The translations under genes and the position numbers were made by a program. This document shows positions 24,753 to 32,536 of a DNA stretch of 64,000 bases, in pieces. The stretch spans positions 1-64,000 of the forward strand of contig NZ_JAFMPQ010000027.1 in assembly GCF_020667845.1 (NCBI RefSeq), given 5' to 3'. A model generated the notes under the pieces. The model was not told the origin of the DNA. It did not search any database and was given only the letters and a program-made list of their open reading frames with translations. This DNA is from Cognatishimia sp. F0-27. Its GTDB lineage: Bacteria > Pseudomonadota > Alphaproteobacteria > Rhodobacterales > Rhodobacteraceae. How positions within the stretch are numbered: position 1 is the first letter of the stretch; each line of letters starts with the position of its first letter.

Positions 24753-25637
24753 CTACAGCCCGTTCACGGGCACTTTGAGCATGGGGTTGCCGTCTTTGTC
24801 GGTCGGCACTTCACCTGCGCGCATATTGACCTGAAGCGACGGGATGATGAGCTTGGGCATGGCAAGCTGGGCATCCCGCTCCGTGCGGAACTTGACGAAG
24901 TCTTCTTTCGTCTTGCCGCCGCCCACATGGATGTTGTGGGCCTTTTCTTCACCAACGGTGGTTTCCCACTGGATGTCGCGACCGTTGGGCCCGTAATCGT
25001 GGCACATGAAGAGGCGCATCTCGTCCGGCAAGGCGAGCACCTTCTGGATGCTGTCATAGAGCACGCCGGCATCCCCACCCGGAAAATCGGCACGGGCGGA
25101 GCCGCCATCGGGCATGAAGAGCGTGTCACCGACAAAGGCCGCATCCCCCATCACATGCACCATGCAGGCCGGTGTATGGCCGGGGGTGTACATGGCAAAG
25201 GCGGTCATATTGCCGATCTTGTAGGTATCGCCATCTTCGAACAGCCTGTCGAACTGGCTGCCGTCGCGTTGGAATTCCGTGCCTTCGTTGAACACCTTCC
25301 CGAACGTGTCCTGCACGACCATGATCTTCGAACCGATGCCGATCTTGCCGCCCAGCTTTTGCTGGATATAGGGCGCCGCGGACAGGTGATCCGCATGCAC
25401 ATGGGTCTCGATGATCCATTCCAGCTTGAGCCCTTGGGTCTCGATCTGGCGGATCAGCTCGTCGGCGTGATCATAGGTGATGCGCCCGGCGGCGTAGTCG
25501 ATATCCATAACGCTGTCGACAATGGCACAGGCATTCGAGGTCGGATCCTTGACGATATAGCTGATCGTGTTGGTCGCCTCGTCGAAGAATGCCTGAACGT
25601 CGGGCTTGATCTCAAGATTGACAGGATAGTGTGTCAT
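24753..25637 (-). CDS. MBL-fold persulfide dioxygenase-like protein (Blh-type)
   Basis: A 294-residue metallo-beta-lactamase-fold protein. The ATG at 25637 has GGAGGAG 8 nt upstream. Metal motifs are THVHADH (79-84), His154 in TPGHT, Asp171 in VGDTLF and a late His in CHDYGP. This resembles ETHE1/Blh persulfide dioxygenases, which oxidise glutathione persulfide to sulfite with mononuclear iron. It would consume the persulfide made by the SQR-like product of the same operon. Other glyoxalase II-like functions are possible but fit the context less well. Confidence 0.85.
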   Translation of the reverse strand: MTHYPVNLEIKPDVQAFFDEATNTISYIVKDPTSNACAIVDSVMDIDYAAGRITYDHADELIRQIETQGLKLEWIIETHVHADHLSAAPYIQQKLGGKIGIGSKIMVVQDTFGKVFNEGTEFQRDGSQFDRLFEDGDTYKIGNMTAFAMYTPGHTPACMVHVMGDAAFVGDTLFMPDGGSARADFPGGDAGVLYDSIQKVLALPDEMRLFMCHDYGPNGRDIQWETTVGEEKAHNIHVGGGKTKEDFVKFRTERDAQLAMPKLIIPSLQVNMRAGEVPTDKDGNPMLKVPVNGL

Positions 25638-25662
25638 GTTTCGGGTCTCCTCCAGAAACGAA

Positions 25663-26100
25663 TTACGATGCGGGCGCGACGCTGCGCGCGGCAAGAGATT
25701 GCGAGAAACGGGCAAGAAAGATCCCGCCGATCATCGCAATGGTGAATAGGATAACGTCCCAGCGGCCGGTTCCGAGCGCGGGCAGCGCACCACCGGGGCA
25801 GAAACCGGCGATGCCCCAGCCAGCGCCGAAGAAGGCCGCGCCGCCCACCAGTTTGGCGTCGATGCTCCGGTTCGTCGGCAAGGCGAAACGATTTTCAAAC
25901 ACCGGGGCAGATCGGCCGAACACAAGCTTGTAGCCAACAAAGGTCGTGACGAGCGCACCGCCCATGACAAAGGCAAGCGACGGATCCCAAACGCCCGCGA
26001 TGTCGAAAAAGTTCAGAACCTTGGCCGGATTGGCCATCCCCGAGATGGAAATGCCCACCCCGAATACAAGGCCGATCAGATACAGAACGAGCAGTTTCAT
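25663..26100 (-). CDS. YeeE/YedE-family (DUF6691) membrane protein, sulfur-compound transporter half
   Basis: A 145-residue membrane protein with four predicted helices. The ATG at 26100 (MKLLVLY) is just 5 bp after the preceding YeeE gene. The conserved Gly/Cys segment GAGWGIAGFCPGGALPALG is the mark of YeeE/YedE, whose conserved cysteines pass sulfur compounds such as thiosulfate. With its neighbour it makes the split two-gene form (PmpA/PmpB-like) common next to sulfide-detoxification genes. Confidence 0.87.
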   Translation of the reverse strand: MKLLVLYLIGLVFGVGISISGMANPAKVLNFFDIAGVWDPSLAFVMGGALVTTFVGYKLVFGRSAPVFENRFALPTNRSIDAKLVGGAAFFGAGWGIAGFCPGGALPALGTGRWDVILFTIAMIGGIFLARFSQSLAARSVAPAS

Positions 26101-26105
26101 GGTCC

Positions 26106-26540
26106 TCAGCCTCCGATCACGTGACGGATGATGAACACGGTGGCGAGCGTCGAAGCCATGAAAACCGCCGTCGCCACAAAAGAACGCGGGCTGAGCCGCG
26201 CCATGCCACAGACGCCATGGCCCGAGGTGCACCCGGACCCGAACGTGACACCGACGCCCACGATAAGGCCGCCGATGACAAGCGCCGGGGTGGAAACAGG
26301 GACCTCGATCGCTGGCATCTCACCGGATACCAACCAGACGAGGGCCGGGCCGGAAACCATCCCGGCAAGCAACGCCGCGCGCCATGCGAAATCCGAACCG
26401 GACGCTGGCTGAAACAGTCCCGCGAGCACGCCGGTCGCGCCCATGATCCGCCCGGCAAAAAGCATGAGCAGGGTCGATGCGATGCCAATCAGAACGCCAC
26501 CCGAAAGCGACGCCCAAGGTGTGAAAGCCGTCTCGATCAT
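26106..26540 (-). CDS. YeeE/YedE-family membrane protein, sulfur-compound transporter half
   Basis: A 144-residue protein with four to five membrane helices and the conserved GSGCTSGHGVCGMARLSPRS segment. The cysteine residues there guide thiosulfate-like substrates in YeeE. Its start overlaps the stop of the DUF2892 gene by 1 bp. It is the partner of the following YeeE-half gene. Confidence 0.9.
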   Translation of the reverse strand: MIETAFTPWASLSGGVLIGIASTLLMLFAGRIMGATGVLAGLFQPASGSDFAWRAALLAGMVSGPALVWLVSGEMPAIEVPVSTPALVIGGLIVGVGVTFGSGCTSGHGVCGMARLSPRSFVATAVFMASTLATVFIIRHVIGG

Positions 26541-26749
26541 CAGCAGTCCTTGCAGGTCTTGAGGCCGATGATGCTGTAGAGCGGGCAGTTGCCCACGAGG
26601 GCCGTAAGCGTGAGGACAAGGGCAACGGCAATCGCCAGCCAGAACAGGATACCCGATCCGAGCGCTGTGGTTCCGAAAGCGACAAACAGCAGTGCCGCTG
26701 CGATGACGAGCCGCAGACCGCGGTCGATTTTACCCATGTTGGTGATCAT
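26540..26749 (-). CDS. DUF2892 / YgaP-type transmembrane protein
   Basis: A 69-residue protein beginning at MITNMGKIDRGLR with AAGGAGAGAG upstream. It has two hydrophobic helices and ends in GNCPLYSIIGLKTCKDC. The DUF2892 layout (NMGKIDRGLRLVIA, GNCPLYSIIG) is found alone or fused to rhodanese (YgaP). It is the first gene of the leftward sulfide operon, 55 bp behind a 21-bp palindrome. Confidence 0.87.
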   Translation of the reverse strand: MITNMGKIDRGLRLVIAAALLFVAFGTTALGSGILFWLAIAVALVLTLTALVGNCPLYSIIGLKTCKDC

Positions 26750-26803
26750 TTCTCTCTCCTTCGAGAATCGGTGATCACAACATGGCATGACGGGTTCGAA
26801 ACC

Positions 26804-26824
26804 TTTGGTGACCTAGTCACCAAA
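26804..26824. promoter_or_regulatory. 21-bp palindromic operator upstream of the sulfide operon
   Basis: TTTGGTGAC-CTA-GTCACCAAA is a perfect 9-bp inverted repeat with a 3-bp spacer, 55 bp before the first gene of the operon. It is a likely site for the Crp/Fnr-family regulator encoded 560 bp upstream. A shorter palindrome GTGATCAC lies at 26771-26778. Confidence 0.6.
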
Positions 26825-27383
26825 CCCGGCTTCTTTCTCTTGGAGCGTGGTCATTGTTATCTTAAAACACTGTTTTTAATAAATAAATTTTCCAACCCAG
26901 AATATCGCATCGGCACGGATTTGGCCTTTTGAGCGCGCGCGCCAGTATACGCGCCGCATGGCCCCCGCGTGCGGGACAGCGGGACAATCGCGGGGATTGA
27001 GGCTGCGCATTGTCCTCAGAGGACAAGCGCGCCTGACAAACCGGTGTAAGTCGCACAGCATTTGCCGCCGCTCAACCCGCTGCCATGAGCAATTGACTGC
27101 GGTGGCACGACCCGGCTGGAGATAGTGCCTTCGGCACCAACCGGGCCCGGAGCCCGACGGCAACACAGGAACCCGGAGATGAGCAGGAGCCCCGGTCATG
27201 CGCAGGCGCTCTCGACGCTCGAAAGAACAGCGCCCTTCGATCCTCGCGGCATGAAGACACGCGCCCAAAACTGACCCACACTATCGGCGTTCGCGGATAT
27301 GACGGCGTCTGCCCACCCCGCAAAGCGCGGACCCCGGTCTTTCACCGGGCTTGGGCTGGGTGCGCGACCGTTTCCAGACGCCC
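26825..27383. other. 559-bp intergenic region between the sulfide operon and its probable regulator
   Basis: No supported coding sequence was found. It contains an AT-rich stretch with an imperfect dyad TTAAAACACTGTTTTTAA (26862-26879), which could belong to the leftward operon promoter. The remaining GC-rich part shows no recognised feature. Confidence 0.4.
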
Positions 27384-28052
27384 TCAGCCGTTCGCCGTTT
27401 TGACCAGCCGCTCAAGCCCCTCCCGGCCGATGAGCCTCACCTCCCCGCGGGATTGCTCGACCCAGCCCCGGCGCTGGAACTCCGACAATGTGCGCGAGAT
27501 GACCTCGCGCGCAGTGCCCAACTCCGTGCCAAGCACCGCATGGGTTGCATGGACCACATCATGGTCATCGGCCAATTCGAGCAAGCGCGACGCAAGCCGC
27601 ACATCCATTCGTTGGAACACGATATCGTCGATGAGGGTAAACAGGTCGGTGATGCGACGCGAATAGGCGGTAAAGACAAATTCCCTGAATACACGGGAGC
27701 GCGCCACAAGATCGTCGAACGTCTCGCGCGGAATGGCCACCGCTGTCACATCGGTTTCGGACGTGCCCTCGGCCGCGTAATCCTCGAAGGCAAGCATGCA
27801 CGCCGTGGTCAGAACGCAGCTTTCTCCCGCATGCACCCGGTACAGAAAGATCTCGCGCCCGGTGTCGGATTTTTGCTGCACCTTCACGGTGCCGTCCAGA
27901 AGAAGCCAAAGGTTGTCAGCGGTTTGACCCGGCGCGAAAATCTGCGTTCCTGCCGGAACCGTGACGATCTGGCTCCCGGCTTCAAGCTCCGCCCGGATAT
28001 CCGCAGGCAAACGGCTGAGCCCTTTGAACTTGTCGATCCACGTATCTTCCAT
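27384..28052 (-). CDS. Crp/Fnr-family regulator, candidate persulfide/redox sensor of the sulfide operon
   Basis: A 222-residue regulator with an N-terminal cyclic-nucleotide-binding-like beta barrel (about 25-120), a dimer helix and a C-terminal winged HTH (LGTAREVISRTLSEFQRRGW). It lacks the N-terminal cysteine cluster of Fnr. It has two nearby cysteines in the effector domain, Cys79 and Cys85 (GESCVLTTACML), a spacing that could sense reactive sulfur through a disulfide or polysulfide link. It is upstream of and codirectional with the sulfide operon. Family certain; sulfur sensing is inferred from context. Confidence 0.85.
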   Translation of the reverse strand: MEDTWIDKFKGLSRLPADIRAELEAGSQIVTVPAGTQIFAPGQTADNLWLLLDGTVKVQQKSDTGREIFLYRVHAGESCVLTTACMLAFEDYAAEGTSETDVTAVAIPRETFDDLVARSRVFREFVFTAYSRRITDLFTLIDDIVFQRMDVRLASRLLELADDHDVVHATHAVLGTELGTAREVISRTLSEFQRRGWVEQSRGEVRLIGREGLERLVKTANG

Positions 28053-28536
28053 GTCTCAGTCTCGATCCCCAATCAGCGCACGGCAACCAACACAGGCAGC
28101 GCCGCATACCGGTCCCGTCTACATCCGCGAAATGATGAATGCGAGTCCATGCGGACGCACCGATATACGCGCATTGAGCATGCAGACATCGCCCCTCTGG
28201 CCCCTTGCGCGCTTTCGCCCTCTGCGGGATTCCGCTTTGGGCCTGCACCACGCCCTCCGGCGCGTCACCGCCGAGAAGGTCCGAAAGGCGGAAGGGCCAC
28301 TCTGGACCGAACCGATTTCGCGAAGGAACGGCGGCAAACCCTCTGCGCGCATATCCGCGAAGTGGCGGGACCGGACAACGGTATTTCCTTGGTGGATGCG
28401 GGGAAGGCTGCGCTTTTGATGCGCGGTGTCATCCGGTGATCAACACAACCGACGCGGCCTGCCCGGTGATCCAGATCAAGGAAAGGCTCAAAGCAATGTC
28501 ATAGATTCACCTCTGTAGGACAAAGGAGAATTGGAT
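28053..28536. other. 484-bp intergenic region
   Basis: Between the divergent Crp/Fnr gene and the small membrane protein gene. No RNA, repeat or further gene could be supported. An AGGAG ribosome site at its right end belongs to the small gene. Confidence 0.4.
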
Positions 28537-28719
28537 ATGGTCCGCTTGGCAAGCATGCTGTTTTCGCTGATCGCGACAACTCTGGCTGGCAGTGCAATTG
28601 TGGTCGCGCTCGTCGCGGGCTACGTGACGTTGACGCCTATTCTGATTGCGGCGGCGATCGGTTTCGTTGCGGCCGTCCCGGTGACCTATCTTGTCGCCAA
28701 ACAGATTGCGGCGCAGTAA
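28537..28719 (+). CDS. small membrane protein (often labelled CTP synthetase in databases)
   Basis: A 60-residue protein with two hydrophobic helices (LASMLFSLIATTLAGSAIVVAL; LIAAAIGFVAAVPVTYLVA). The ATG at 28537 has AGGAG 8 nt upstream; an in-frame TTG at 28531 is too close to it. From memory, similar tiny proteins of Rhodobacteraceae are frequently misannotated as CTP synthetase; they have nothing of PyrG. Function unknown. A GC-rich hairpin without T-run (28737-28755) follows. Confidence 0.7.
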   Translation: MVRLASMLFSLIATTLAGSAIVVALVAGYVTLTPILIAAAIGFVAAVPVTYLVAKQIAAQ

Positions 28720-28848
28720 TCCAAGCAGATCCGGCCGGCGGGGTCAGACCCCGCCGCGCGGGCTCGTTTCCTCTCATGGGGATGCGACGCAGGACAGTCC
28801 GTGGCAGCCTTGCCGACTGCACAAGCGCGGGGCCGGTCTCATCCGGGG

Positions 28849-30111
28849 TCAGCCGGCATCGCGCGCCGTCTCGCGCGCATGGATGCCGAGCATCATCAGC
28901 GCTGGCCAGAGCAAATAGGCTTCGATCTCGATATTCTCGCCAAAAGAAAGCAGCGTGAAGGTCATCATGATGCCCATCGGCAGAAAGCCGCGCCGACTGC
29001 GGGCGGCATCCACCATGGTCAGCAGGGTTTGCCAGACAAACGGCACCAGAAGGCTCACCATCCCGACCAGCCCTTTTACGAACAAGAGGCCAAACCACGT
29101 GTGATGGCTGCCGATCGGCATGTATTCCACCGCGTGAGAGCCGGGGTGAACAGTGCCGTGACCAAACCAGAATGCCTCGTTTTCCCAACGCTCTGAGGCG
29201 ATGCGCTGCAAGGTGGCGCGCACGCGCGTGCTGTCGGCGCGCGCGCCCTTGAACGCGGCGACAAAATCGGTTGCCGCGGCAAGCACCGCGCTGCCGAAGA
29301 CCGCCAGTGATGCAACCAGCGCCGAGACCGTTTGCCAGGCCCACCCCTTGAGGAGCAGAGGCATCATCCGCGGTCCGATCGTGCAGGCGACAGCACCGAC
29401 AAGCCCCATCCGCGATTTCGATGCGAGGATCATCAGAACCCCCGCAGAAAGCCCGATGCTGCGCCATTTCACGGAGCGATCTTCCAGCGCAAAGAGCATC
29501 ATGATCACCCCGAGCAAGGCGGCGAAGGGCGACCAGGGCGCATAGAACTGCCATCTTGGGGTCCAGCTCGCCGGGTCCCACGTGAAAAAGTAAACGGAAA
29601 AATACTCCGGCCCCGGCCCGCCCACCGCCTTGAGCGGCGACGTGAAGATGCGCTCCGGCAAACCCACATAGGGGGCGGCCAGCAGAATGGGCGCAAGGAT
29701 CAAGGTCCACAATCCGATGACACATTGCCCGCGCACGAGAACGGTGCGCCGGATTGGCAGGATCGCGCCGACAAGCGGAAAGAGCGCAAGCAGGGCCCAT
29801 CCCTTGGCCCAACCGATCGACGATTTGATCGTTTTCTTGAGCCCCAGCCCCCAGTCGAGGTGACCGACCCAGAGCGCCACCAGCATGACCGCCATGCCCG
29901 CGATCCAGACCCATACCACGAGCGGCACCGGACCCGTTGCGCGCATGTCTTCGCGCACCGCGGGGCCAAGATAGAGGACCAGAAGGGCAAGCGCACCAAG
30001 AAGCCATGCCAGCACCGGTCCCACCACGTAGAGCGCGCCAAGAGCGTAGAATGGCCAGGTCAGCGTAAGGGTCCTGAAAACGGCCGCTTCGACGGGGTTG
30101 CGCGGTGTCAT
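28849..30111 (-). CDS. O-antigen ligase/polymerase-family (Wzy-like) membrane protein
   Basis: A 420-residue protein with about 11-12 membrane helices and a large periplasmic loop (about 175-330) bearing the family pattern FGHGTVHPG...IGSHHTWFGLLFVKGLVG. This matches O-antigen ligase/polymerase proteins, which polymerise or transfer undecaprenyl-linked oligosaccharides. It overlaps the chain-length protein gene by 4 bp and lies in an exopolysaccharide locus, so it is probably the repeat-unit polymerase. Confidence 0.85.
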   Translation of the reverse strand: MTPRNPVEAAVFRTLTLTWPFYALGALYVVGPVLAWLLGALALLVLYLGPAVREDMRATGPVPLVVWVWIAGMAVMLVALWVGHLDWGLGLKKTIKSSIGWAKGWALLALFPLVGAILPIRRTVLVRGQCVIGLWTLILAPILLAAPYVGLPERIFTSPLKAVGGPGPEYFSVYFFTWDPASWTPRWQFYAPWSPFAALLGVIMMLFALEDRSVKWRSIGLSAGVLMILASKSRMGLVGAVACTIGPRMMPLLLKGWAWQTVSALVASLAVFGSAVLAAATDFVAAFKGARADSTRVRATLQRIASERWENEAFWFGHGTVHPGSHAVEYMPIGSHHTWFGLLFVKGLVGMVSLLVPFVWQTLLTMVDAARSRRGFLPMGIMMTFTLLSFGENIEIEAYLLWPALMMLGIHARETARDAG

Positions 30112-31559
30112 GTCGTTGGTGCCGGCTTCGACAACAACCGGCCGATCAGTGCAAGCCGCACCCAGCCGATGAGCAAACCGACCAACATCATGAACGTCGC
30201 AGCGCCACCCGCGGCGATGGCCAGCTTCTTGTTGGGTGAGGACGGCTTTTCAGGCAAGGAAGGGTTTTCGAGAACTTGCACCAGCGGATAGGATGCATAG
30301 AAATCCGACTTGCCCGACTGCGTGCGGGCAATGGCCGAGGCAAAGACCGCCTCTGCAACCGCAAAATCGCGCTCGAGATCCTGCAGTGCCGCGGCGGCAA
30401 CGCGTTTCTGATCGAGATCTGCCGCCGCCGCCGCCAGCTGTTGACGGAGGGCTGCGAGCTCTTCGGCAGTGCCCGCCCGGTCGGCATCCTTCTCGACAAG
30501 CTGCGACAGCAGATCCGCCCGCACACCGTCGGGTGCAAGATCGAGCATCGCGGCCTCGGCGGCATCAAACCCCGTGATCCCTTTGGCAAAGCGCGATGCG
30601 GCCGCTTTTGCCTTGTCCCGCGATTGGCGGGCATCCAGAACCTTGGGGTGGGCAGGACCGTAATGTGCGCTCGCTTCGGCGAGGGCCGCTTCGAACCCCG
30701 CCACTTCGTCAAGCATGGTTACATAGGCGCCATCCGCAAAGAGCTTGAGCGTCACCGCCGCCATTTCCGCATCAATACCGAGTTGATCCTGAAGCCGTTC
30801 AACGCGGGCGCTCTTGTCGCGCAGCACCGCGGTGAGCGCATGCACGCGTGTTTCAAGTGTCAGGTGACGATCGATCAGTTCGTCGTATTGCTCTACGGAC
30901 AGCAACCCGCTCTCCGCCTGGAGGCGGGCGATATCGGACCGCGTGCCCGACACGGAATCCCTGTAGTCAGAGATCGCCTGCAAGCCACTGTCTTCCCGGG
31001 TATTCACCTCGTCGGCCCGCAACGCATCCAGTTCGGCATAGAACGCATCAAGAATGGCATCGGCGCGGTTCTGCGCGTCTTCGGGACTGTTGCCCACCAT
31101 CTCGACATGAATGAGGCTGGTCTGATCCACCAGATTGATCCGCGGACGGCCAAGAGCCGCGCGCTCCATCCCGAGCTTGCCCGCCGCCGCATCGAGGATA
31201 CGGTCCGCCGTGAGCAACCGCTTGTAGGTTTCCGTCGGGCTGACCGCGTTGCTTGAAAACGCGGAGTTGGCATAAGAGGAGGCCTGCCCAATACCATTAA
31301 GGTTAAGCGACGCCGATGCGCCGGACCCGGGCAGGATCAGAGAGGCGACGGACTTGTAGCGCTCCGGCGCGGTCTTGAGATAGCCGGTGATCGGCGCCCA
31401 GATCAGCGTGCCGCCAAGCAAGGCAAAAGCCACGTAGCGCGGCAGGCGGCCAAGATCGTTGAGACCACCACCAAGAAACGCACGGCGCAAGCGGCTCCTC
31501 TTCGGCTTGGGCTTGGCGGCATACGCGGGGGCAATGGCCCAGGTCGCTTGGTCGGTCAT
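30108..31559 (-). CDS. Wzz/KpsE-type polysaccharide chain-length/export inner-membrane protein
   Basis: A 483-residue protein. The ATG at 31559 (MTDQATW) has AGGAG 7 nt upstream, better than the ATG 6 bp earlier. Membrane helices lie near both ends (about 42-62 and 448-468). They flank a long periplasmic region rich in Ala, Glu and Gln that should form coiled coils (about 165-260 and 340-420). This is the polysaccharide copolymerase layout without a C-terminal tyrosine kinase. It controls chain length or bridges to the outer-membrane export protein. It forms an operon with the polymerase. Confidence 0.85.
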   Translation of the reverse strand: MTDQATWAIAPAYAAKPKPKRSRLRRAFLGGGLNDLGRLPRYVAFALLGGTLIWAPITGYLKTAPERYKSVASLILPGSGASASLNLNGIGQASSYANSAFSSNAVSPTETYKRLLTADRILDAAAGKLGMERAALGRPRINLVDQTSLIHVEMVGNSPEDAQNRADAILDAFYAELDALRADEVNTREDSGLQAISDYRDSVSGTRSDIARLQAESGLLSVEQYDELIDRHLTLETRVHALTAVLRDKSARVERLQDQLGIDAEMAAVTLKLFADGAYVTMLDEVAGFEAALAEASAHYGPAHPKVLDARQSRDKAKAAASRFAKGITGFDAAEAAMLDLAPDGVRADLLSQLVEKDADRAGTAEELAALRQQLAAAAADLDQKRVAAAALQDLERDFAVAEAVFASAIARTQSGKSDFYASYPLVQVLENPSLPEKPSSPNKKLAIAAGGAATFMMLVGLLIGWVRLALIGRLLSKPAPTT

Positions 31560-31650
31560 CGGCATTCTCCTTTGCCAAATGACTTACCGCGGGCCCGCGC
31601 TTCGATCACGCACGCGAACGGACAGACCCGCGTTCAGCGGGATGCATGGC

Positions 31651-31669
31651 CTACCCGAACGGATAGGTC
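31651..31669. promoter_or_regulatory. polysaccharide-locus palindrome, copy 1
   Basis: CCTACCC-GAAC-GGATAGG followed by T: 7-bp arms with one mismatch around a 4-bp spacer. It is 92 bp upstream of the wzz-wzy operon and touches the stop of the response regulator gene. It matches the better copy at 34103-34122. Confidence 0.6.
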
Positions 31670-32282
31670 AGAAGAGCCCCGCCTCGCGCGCGATCAACGC
31701 GGCCTGTGTCCGGTTGGACGCGCCGACCTTGCGGTAGAGCGTTTTCATGTGAAGCTTGACGGTCGGCTCCTGAATATCCAGTTCGCGCGCGATCTCTTTA
31801 TTGGAAAGCCCTTTGGTCAGCCCTTCGAGCACCTGCATTTCGCGCGCCGTCAGCTTTTCCGCCAGAGGGTTGGCGACCGTTTCTTCCTCTGCCGTCATGA
31901 AATCCAGCGGGGCATATTGCTCCCCCATGGCCATGAACTTGACCGCGTTGACAAAGGACTTGGCCGGGAGCGACTTTGGCACGAACCCCGCGGCCCCGGC
32001 TTCCAGGGCCTGCTCTGCGATCTTCTTGGTGGCCTCACCCGAAATCAGGGCGACGCGTAGCCCGTCCTTCAAAGCCAATGCCCGTGTAATCCCGTCGAGA
32101 CCGTTCATGCCCGGCATGTTGTAATCCAGAAGCACGAGGTCGTAGGCCTCGTCCTGCTCGATCCGTTCGCGCGCCGCGTCAAAGGAGCCGACAGCTGTCG
32201 TCACCATGCTGCCCTCGCTCTCGAGAAAAAGCACGAGTGTGTCTCTGAGAAGGTCGTGGTCGTCAGCAATCAGAATGCGCAT
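31668..32282 (-). CDS. LuxR/NarL-type response regulator of the polysaccharide locus
   Basis: A 204-residue protein from the ATG at 32282 (MRILIADDHD). The receiver domain (1-120) has the acidic pair DD (7-8), the phospho-acceptor Asp in LLDYNMPGMNG, a switch Ser in ISGEA and the Lys of VPKSLP. The C-terminal LuxR HTH is clear (LTAREMQVLEGLTKGLSNKEIARELDIQEPTVKLHMKTLYRKV). It sits between the wzz operon and the glycosyltransferase fusion gene, with copies of the palindrome on both sides. It is the best candidate to bind them. A likely phosphodonor is the hybrid kinase at 34755-37253. Confidence 0.92.
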   Translation of the reverse strand: MRILIADDHDLLRDTLVLFLESEGSMVTTAVGSFDAARERIEQDEAYDLVLLDYNMPGMNGLDGITRALALKDGLRVALISGEATKKIAEQALEAGAAGFVPKSLPAKSFVNAVKFMAMGEQYAPLDFMTAEEETVANPLAEKLTAREMQVLEGLTKGLSNKEIARELDIQEPTVKLHMKTLYRKVGASNRTQAALIAREAGLF

Positions 32283-32368
32283 GGCACCGCCTTTGATGTG
32301 TGCCGTCACGATAGTCTGCCCCTCTCCCCGTGAAAAGGCAGGATCAGGGGGGAATTTCATACATGTCG

Positions 32369-32407
32369 GCTGACCAAACGGATAGGACGCGCGTCTATCC
32401 GAATAGG
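32369..32407. promoter_or_regulatory. polysaccharide-locus motif, copies 2 and 3 (degenerate)
   Basis: GCTGACC-AAAC-GGATAGG at 32369-32386 has a good right half. TCTATCC-GAAT at 32394-32404 has a good left half and is followed by AGG. Both lie in the 254-bp region between the divergent response regulator and the GT26-phosphoglycosyltransferase gene, so they could serve either. Confidence 0.5.
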
Positions 32408-32536
32408 TCGATGCAGCCGTCGGCATCACGCGCGTAACCGGTTTACCCGGATTCCTCACCTTCTGCTCAGTTGAGCCAAAAGCCTGACTTCGTTCATTAA
32501 ATCAGCAACCGAACATGAAATCAGGACACCCCAGAA

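Noticed and set aside
26876-27268. Open frame of 130 codons in the gap upstream of the sulfide operon
   Set aside because: Composition is Arg/Cys-rich like random GC-rich DNA and no ribosome site or family pattern was seen.
28737-28755. Hairpin GGCGGGG-TCAGA-CCCCGCC after the small membrane protein gene
   Set aside because: Strong stem but no T-run follows, so it was not listed as a terminator.
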